Positions 5,851 through 8,937 of a stretch of 8,937 nt of DNA are shown here, piece by piece. The stretch lies in contig PITX01000039.1 in the NCBI GenBank assembly GCA_017577345.1, positions 1 through 8,937 on the forward strand, written 5' to 3'. The notes under the pieces are model-generated. The model made no database searches. It had not been told where the DNA came from and saw nothing but the letters and a program-made list of their open reading frames with translations. The stretch's first letter is position 1; each line of letters opens with the position of its first letter. The stretch comes from Clostridiales bacterium. Lineage in GTDB: Bacteria > Bacillota > Clostridia > Oscillospirales > Oscillospiraceae. A program made the translations under genes and the position numbers.

Positions 5851-6984
5851 TCACTCCTTTGAAATTTCGAGCTGCTCAGCCTGTGCGCGGTAGAGGGCGG
5901 CATGTGCCTCCTCCACCAGATCCTGCAGGCTGATGTCCTCCCAGACGATTTTCGGAGCACAGGAATAGCCGTTCAGACGCAGCCACAGCTCGCAGATGCG
6001 CTCCAGTGCAGGCTCCACGGCGCGGCGGATGGACCACAGCTCGCTGGTAAGCAGGTCCGCCTGCTGACGGCTCATGCGCTCGGTGCTCGACCAGCTCAGT
6101 CCGAGCAGGAACGGCGGCAGACCGGTTTTTGCGACAAGCTGCTCCAAAAGCTGGCGCACGGGGATCTCGGAGTCGAGAATCTGCCCGTCAGAGCCGATGA
6201 CCTTGACCGAAACATCCCCGACGGCAACAAAGTCGCGGACAACGCCGTTTTTGGAGTCCTGCATGGCGGCGGCCCATTCTGAGGCGATGGCTTCTGCGTG
6301 ACCTGCGGCAGCGGTGCGCTCCATGCTGTCACCGCCGGGCTTGCAGACAACGGCGTAGCGGACATTGCCCGCATGCTCCCAGTTGATGCCGACGGTCTGA
6401 TAGATCTTCATCAGGATGTCCGCAAGGAACGGCATACTGCGCAGAAGCGATACACCGTAGGGATTGGCGGGCTCCGGGTTGAGCGTCGTCAGAAGAAGGA
6501 GATGCTGATACGGCAGCGGGCGCATTGCGCCGTTTTCATCCGGTGCGCAGATCTTGACATCGAGCGGGCTTGCACCCTCCTCGATCTGCACGGCGGTGAC
6601 ATCACCCCAGCAGACGGCGGAAAACCGGTTGCCTGTGACGACCATTTCGCCAATCGCCCTGCCGTAGAGCAGCAGGCTGTCAAGATACGCGGCAAGAAAG
6701 CTGTGGATGCCGCGCTGTCCTCTGCCGCAGGGAACGGTGCGCAGAAAGTCGGCAAGCTGCTGCTGCCCCTGCGCACATTCGACGCGGAAGCCGCCGGTAA
6801 GACGCACGAGCTTGCAGATCGCCGCGTCCAGCACGGGCAGAGCCTCACGCATGGACCGGTAGAGCCCGTATTCATTCTGCGAGAGGGGAATATAAGCCTT
6901 GAGTGAGCCGAAGGGATGCTCTCTGCCGCAGCGAAGCTGCGTGACAGCCGCGGCGGCAGGAGCGGAAGAGCGTTTGAGTTTCAT
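5851..6984 (-). CDS. Phage portal protein
   Basis: A 377-residue protein that forms the dodecameric ring at one capsid vertex through which TerL drives DNA and to which the neck attaches. I start it at the ATG at 6984, which has AAAGGAGG 6 nt upstream. The frame stays open to 7125, but that extension overlaps terL and lacks a binding site. Recognisable portal segments include a basic N-terminus, SFLAAYLDSLLLYGRAIGEMVV (a stem-like helix), LTTLNPEPANPYGVSLLRSMPFLADILMKI, the VGINWEHAGNVRYAVVCKP region, and LLEQLVAKTGLPPFLLGLSWSSTERMSRQQADLLTSELW, which I recognise from portals of Firmicutes phages. It ends in a helical, charged tail. The length is short to normal for a portal. It follows terL after a 55-nt gap that contains only its ribosome binding site and a weak hairpin. 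Confidence 0.88.
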   Translation of the reverse strand: MKLKRSSAPAAAAVTQLRCGREHPFGSLKAYIPLSQNEYGLYRSMREALPVLDAAICKLVRLTGGFRVECAQGQQQLADFLRTVPCGRGQRGIHSFLAAYLDSLLLYGRAIGEMVVTGNRFSAVCWGDVTAVQIEEGASPLDVKICAPDENGAMRPLPYQHLLLLTTLNPEPANPYGVSLLRSMPFLADILMKIYQTVGINWEHAGNVRYAVVCKPGGDSMERTAAAGHAEAIASEWAAAMQDSKNGVVRDFVAVGDVSVKVIGSDGQILDSEIPVRQLLEQLVAKTGLPPFLLGLSWSSTERMSRQQADLLTSELWSIRRAVEPALERICELWLRLNGYSCAPKIVWEDISLQDLVEEAHAALYRAQAEQLEISKE

Positions 6985-7039
6985 TGGTAACCTCCTTTCG
7001 CAAGAATTGATAACGCCAAGCGTGTTATCCGGAGAAAAT

Positions 7040-8275
7040 TCAGCGCGCAACGGCGCAGACGGCAATTGGTACGGGCTTACAGGAAAGCACCGTGGCGGCA
7101 AAGTAGCGCATGTCGTCCATTGCATGGTCGTGCTCTTTCTTTACGGTGTCCTTTCCTGCCTTGACATCCCAGACATATTGCTCCGTTTCACGCAGACAGT
7201 CGGTGCAGGTGTCGCAGATGACAAGCCTGCCGCTTTTGAGCAGGTCGGAGGTTCGGCGGATGCCGGAAAGCACATCGTTGTCGGCTTTTTTGACATTCCA
7301 GCCGCGTCTGCGCAGAAGCTCGATGAAGCTGGCGGCGGACGGGTCGACGATGACCGCACTGATTTTTCTGTCACCTGCAAGGTCACGCAGGGCATCGGCG
7401 TATTCTGCATCGGTCATCTGCCGCATTTCGCGCTTGGAGTCAAAGTAGAACTCTTTCACCCGGTACCAGATGCCGTCCTGCAGCCCCCAAAGCCCGAAGG
7501 AGGCGGGATTGACCGTGCCGTAGTCGCAGGAGATGTACCACTGCGAAAAATCTCCCTGCGGCACGGGCGGCGCACTTGCGGCGTCGTAGAAGTCATAGAC
7601 CCTGCCCTCGGCGGCGATCCACTGCCCGAGGATAAAGCGGCGGTAAAACACGCCGGTATAAAGGCGGGCGTAGCGCTGCCGGATCTGCGGAGAAAGGGAG
7701 GGGTTATCCTCCATCGTAAAGTGCAGATACAGGCAGTTGCGCTTGTCCGCGCCGAGGATCCACTCGTTATAGAACCAGTGGTGCGGACCTTCGGGATTGC
7801 AGTTGAACCACAGGCGGCTTCCGGTGACGGAGCAGCGGGCACAGGCCTGCTCCACGAAGGAACGCGGCATCAACGCCACCTCGTCAAGCAGGATCCCCGC
7901 AAAGGTGATGCCCTGAATGAGCGAGGAGGAGCTTTCGTCCCGACCGCCGAAGATGTAAAAATCGTTGCTGTGACCGCGGTAGCTGACGCGGACGAGATTT
8001 TCCGTCCGCTTTTCCGTGATGGAGAAGCCGATCGCCTTAAGCTTGGGCAGAAGCTCGGAAAGCACATTGCGGCGCAGGGAGGCGATCGTCTTGCCGCAGA
8101 TGCCGAAGCGTGCGCCGGAGAACTGCGAGCATGCCCAAAGGAAAAAGCTCAGCCCCATGCACAGAGTCTTGCCGGAACGGACAGCACCGTCGCAGATGAT
8201 GGCCTCCTTGCTGTGATAGGGGCTGCCGGTTTTCCACCAGTTGAGGACGGTGCGCTGCTGCTTGGAAAATTTCAA
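7040..8275 (-). CDS. terL: Terminase large subunit (packaging ATPase and nuclease)
   Basis: A 411-residue motor protein that cuts concatemeric phage DNA and pumps it into the procapsid. The N-terminal ATPase shows Walker A GAVRSGKT (residues 30-37), Walker B GILLDEVA with D131-E132, and a coupling segment WFNCNPEGPHHW (156-167). The C-terminal RNase H-like nuclease shows D251 in DYGTVNP, D311 in VDPSAASF, and an acidic cluster in EHDHAMDDMRYF (D383-D388). These are the expected metal-binding carboxylates, so both activities look intact. It resembles the PBSX-type phage terminase family and has normal length. The start codon is TTG at 8275, overlapping the terS stop as TTGA; no in-frame ATG or GTG lies nearby upstream. 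Coupling to terS and a weak start fit a protein needed in few copies. Confidence 0.93.
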   Translation of the reverse strand: MKFSKQQRTVLNWWKTGSPYHSKEAIICDGAVRSGKTLCMGLSFFLWACSQFSGARFGICGKTIASLRRNVLSELLPKLKAIGFSITEKRTENLVRVSYRGHSNDFYIFGGRDESSSSLIQGITFAGILLDEVALMPRSFVEQACARCSVTGSRLWFNCNPEGPHHWFYNEWILGADKRNCLYLHFTMEDNPSLSPQIRQRYARLYTGVFYRRFILGQWIAAEGRVYDFYDAASAPPVPQGDFSQWYISCDYGTVNPASFGLWGLQDGIWYRVKEFYFDSKREMRQMTDAEYADALRDLAGDRKISAVIVDPSAASFIELLRRRGWNVKKADNDVLSGIRRTSDLLKSGRLVICDTCTDCLRETEQYVWDVKAGKDTVKKEHDHAMDDMRYFAATVLSCKPVPIAVCAVAR

Positions 8276-8706
8276 GCCTCGTCCACATCCTCCGCGGCGG
8301 CAAAGAATGCCTCGGCGCAGTCGGCAGTTTCCGTGCCTGCTTCCAGCAGCTGCTCCAGTGCGCGGATGCGGTCGATCAGCTTTACCTCCACCGTGCCCTT
8401 CTCATTGCGCTTGACCTCGGACAGCAGACTCAGATCCAGCCGGTCGATCTCCGGTGCATCCTCCAAAACGAGCTTCACGCAGTCATTGGCGCGTCCGAAG
8501 GCAAGCTGTGCCAAACGGCGGATAACATCCTGCCTGCAGATATCACCCTGACCGCGCTGCAGCTCCAGCTCATGCTGTACGGCGGGAGTGGAGAGCATGC
8601 GGATACCGTCCGAGCGTCCGATGGAAGCGGCGGCGGCATCGGGGTCAAAGCAGCGCAGGTAGGCTGCTGCAAAGCGGCGTTTTTCCGAAGGAAGATTGGG
8701 ATTCAT
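8272..8706 (-). CDS. terS: Terminase small subunit
   Basis: A 144-residue protein that recognises the packaging start site on phage DNA and loads it onto TerL. I start it at the ATG at 8706, which lies 6 nt after GAGGTG; a GTG three codons upstream overlaps that site and is less likely. The N-terminus (SEKRRFAAAYLRCFDPDAAAASIG, then a short turn and a second helix to about residue 48) has the pattern of the Terminase_2 family helix-turn-helix. The middle (ICRQDVIRRLAQLAFGRANDCVKLV) and DRIRALEQLLEAG match the oligomerisation helices, and the tail is acidic, as is usual for contact with TerL. It is the first gene of the phage operon and overlaps terL by 4 nt. Confidence 0.85.
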   Translation of the reverse strand: MNPNLPSEKRRFAAAYLRCFDPDAAAASIGRSDGIRMLSTPAVQHELELQRGQGDICRQDVIRRLAQLAFGRANDCVKLVLEDAPEIDRLDLSLLSEVKRNEKGTVEVKLIDRIRALEQLLEAGTETADCAEAFFAAAEDVDEA

Positions 8707-8739
8707 GGAAATCACCTCAAATAATTGATTTTCGGGCGC

Positions 8740-8768
8740 AAAAAAAGCGTCCTCTCATTCGAGGACGC
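8740..8768 (-). terminator. Rho-independent terminator pointing into the phage operon
   Basis: On the minus strand GCGTCCTC (8768-8761), a 6-nt loop and GAGGACGC (8754-8747) form a perfect 8-bp stem followed by seven T (8746-8740). It lies 33 nt upstream of the terS ATG. No minus-strand gene is visible to its right in the window, so it is either the end of a lost upstream gene, an attenuator in the phage leader, or protection against antisense transcription. Confidence 0.82.
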
Positions 8769-8816
8769 AAAGAACAGGACAATTGCCGCAAAGTGTGCAA
8801 CAACGATCAGAATAAA

Positions 8817-8845
8817 TTGACAAACGCCGCAAAGAGGAGTACGAT
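8817..8845 (+). promoter_or_regulatory. Promoter of the ABC-transporter gene
   Basis: TTGACA (8817-8822), a 17-nt spacer and TACGAT (8840-8845). Transcription would start near 8852, about 25 nt before the ATG at 8877. The -35 hexamer is perfect and the -10 matches at four of six positions, including the key first A and last T. Confidence 0.65.
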
Positions 8846-8876
8846 ACGGATATAAAACAGCAAGGAGGAATGCTCT

Positions 8877-8937
8877 ATGCTCAAAATCAACGATCTGACC
8901 AAGCACTACGGAGAAAAATGCGCAGTCGATCATCTCA
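8877..8937 (+). CDS. ABC transporter ATP-binding protein, first 20 codons (cut by window edge)
   Basis: The visible N-terminus reads MLKINDLTKHYGEKCAVDHL. The L-T-K-x-Y-G-x-x-x-A-V-D-x-L pattern, with Tyr11 at the adenine-stacking A-loop position, is characteristic of ABC-type ATPases of export or antibiotic/lipid transport systems. The Walker motifs lie beyond the window, so the substrate cannot be inferred. A strong AAGGAGG (8862-8868) lies 8 nt before the ATG. The gene diverges from the phage operon. Confidence 0.8.
   Translation, partial: MLKINDLTKHYGEKCAVDHL

Larger units (their letters stand above)
1687..8706 (-). mobile_element. Compact phage head-packaging cassette (partial prophage, satellite or domesticated module)
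   Basis: Eleven consecutive minus-strand genes form one operon with overlaps or gaps mostly under 20 nt; the one larger gap is 55 nt, between terL and portal. The order is TerS, TerL, portal, protease/scaffold, decoration-like, major capsid, two connectors, tail terminator-like, tube-like and baseplate-like. This is the standard late-gene order of tailed phages with HK97-type capsids. No frameshift or premature stop is visible. The window contains no integrase, repressor, tape measure, tail fibre or lysis gene, and the cassette stops at a terminator next to queH. On the right it abuts an ABC-transporter gene. No clear attachment-site repeat is visible. A decayed prophage is the simplest reading. 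A satellite-like or gene-transfer-agent-like element is possible. Confidence 0.8.

Noticed and set aside
5847..5960. N-terminal extension of the protease by 38 residues
   Set aside because: It lies entirely within the portal coding region in another frame and lacks a ribosome binding site; the TTG at 5846 follows AAGGAG and agrees with gene spacing.
7006..7027. Weak hairpin in the terL-portal gap
   Set aside because: The stem is about 6-8 bp with a bulge and is not followed by a T-run, so it is not a terminator. It could be incidental.
6985..7125. N-terminal extension of the portal protein by 47 residues
   Set aside because: The extension overlaps terL and looks like noncoding translation; the ATG at 6984 has an AAAGGAGG site at ideal spacing.
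6899..8551. Long open frame (550 codons) on the plus strand
   Set aside because: It lies antisense to terL and the start of the portal gene, has low-complexity serine/arginine-rich and alanine/glycine-rich sequence with no recognisable domain, and is explained by GC-biased codon use of the real genes.
8712..8933. Minus-strand open frame of 73 codons upstream of terS
   Set aside because: It runs antisense through the ABC-transporter start, across a terminator hairpin, and has no ribosome binding site or family resemblance.
1..8937. CRISPR array, tRNA or rRNA gene, integrase or attachment-site core
   Set aside because: I looked for regularly spaced repeats, cloverleaf-like segments and recombinase motifs on both strands and saw none that I could support.

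Overview
The window looks like chromosomal DNA from a moderately GC-rich Firmicute, most likely a gut-type clostridium near Ruminococcaceae/Oscillospiraceae. That placement is inferred from the strong AAGGAGG-type ribosome binding sites, the consensus sigma-A promoters, a QueH-type queuosine enzyme and the style of the phage proteins. No marker gene settles the species.

Layout. (1) 1-614, minus strand: the N-terminal part of tryptophanyl-tRNA synthetase (trpS), cut off by the window edge within its KMSKS motif, with a textbook promoter. (2) 615-1090: the divergent trpS/queH intergenic region. Besides the two promoters it holds a 272-bp hairpin-rich element with 12-bp terminal inverted repeats (757-1028), which resembles a MITE or dispersed palindromic repeat. 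(3) 1091-1639, plus strand: queH, epoxyqueuosine reductase. (4) 1643-1683: a hairpin terminator with T-runs on both sides, shared by queH and the converging phage operon. (5) 8706 down to 1687, minus strand: one tightly packed ~7-kb phage morphogenesis operon. In transcription order it encodes terminase small subunit, terminase large subunit, portal, prohead protease with a nested scaffold-like C-terminal product, decoration-like protein, major capsid protein, two head-tail connector candidates, a tail-terminator candidate, a small tail-tube-like protein and a small baseplate-like protein. (6) 8707-8876: an intergenic region with a terminator pointing into the phage operon and a promoter for the gene on the right. 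(7) 8877-8937, plus strand: the first codons of an ABC-transporter ATPase.

Together the phage genes encode DNA packaging (TerS, TerL, portal), procapsid assembly and maturation (scaffold, protease, major capsid, decoration) and the neck and start of a tail. Every reading frame is intact, and most have good ribosome binding sites or translational coupling. The cassette nevertheless lacks an integrase, repressor, replication genes, tape measure, tail fibres, holin and lysin. It ends in a terminator and sits directly between genes of cellular type. It may be a decaying prophage, a satellite-like element that needs a helper phage, or a domesticated gene-transfer-agent-like module; the sequence alone does not decide between these.

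The most notable specific observations are: a second, in-frame, very strong translation start inside the protease gene, recalling the lambda C/Nu3 arrangement; a weak-start/strong-start pattern that matches expected protein stoichiometry; an apparent zinc-knuckle insertion in the protease; a terminator but no recognisable promoter in front of the phage operon; and the structured repeat element beside the queH promoter.
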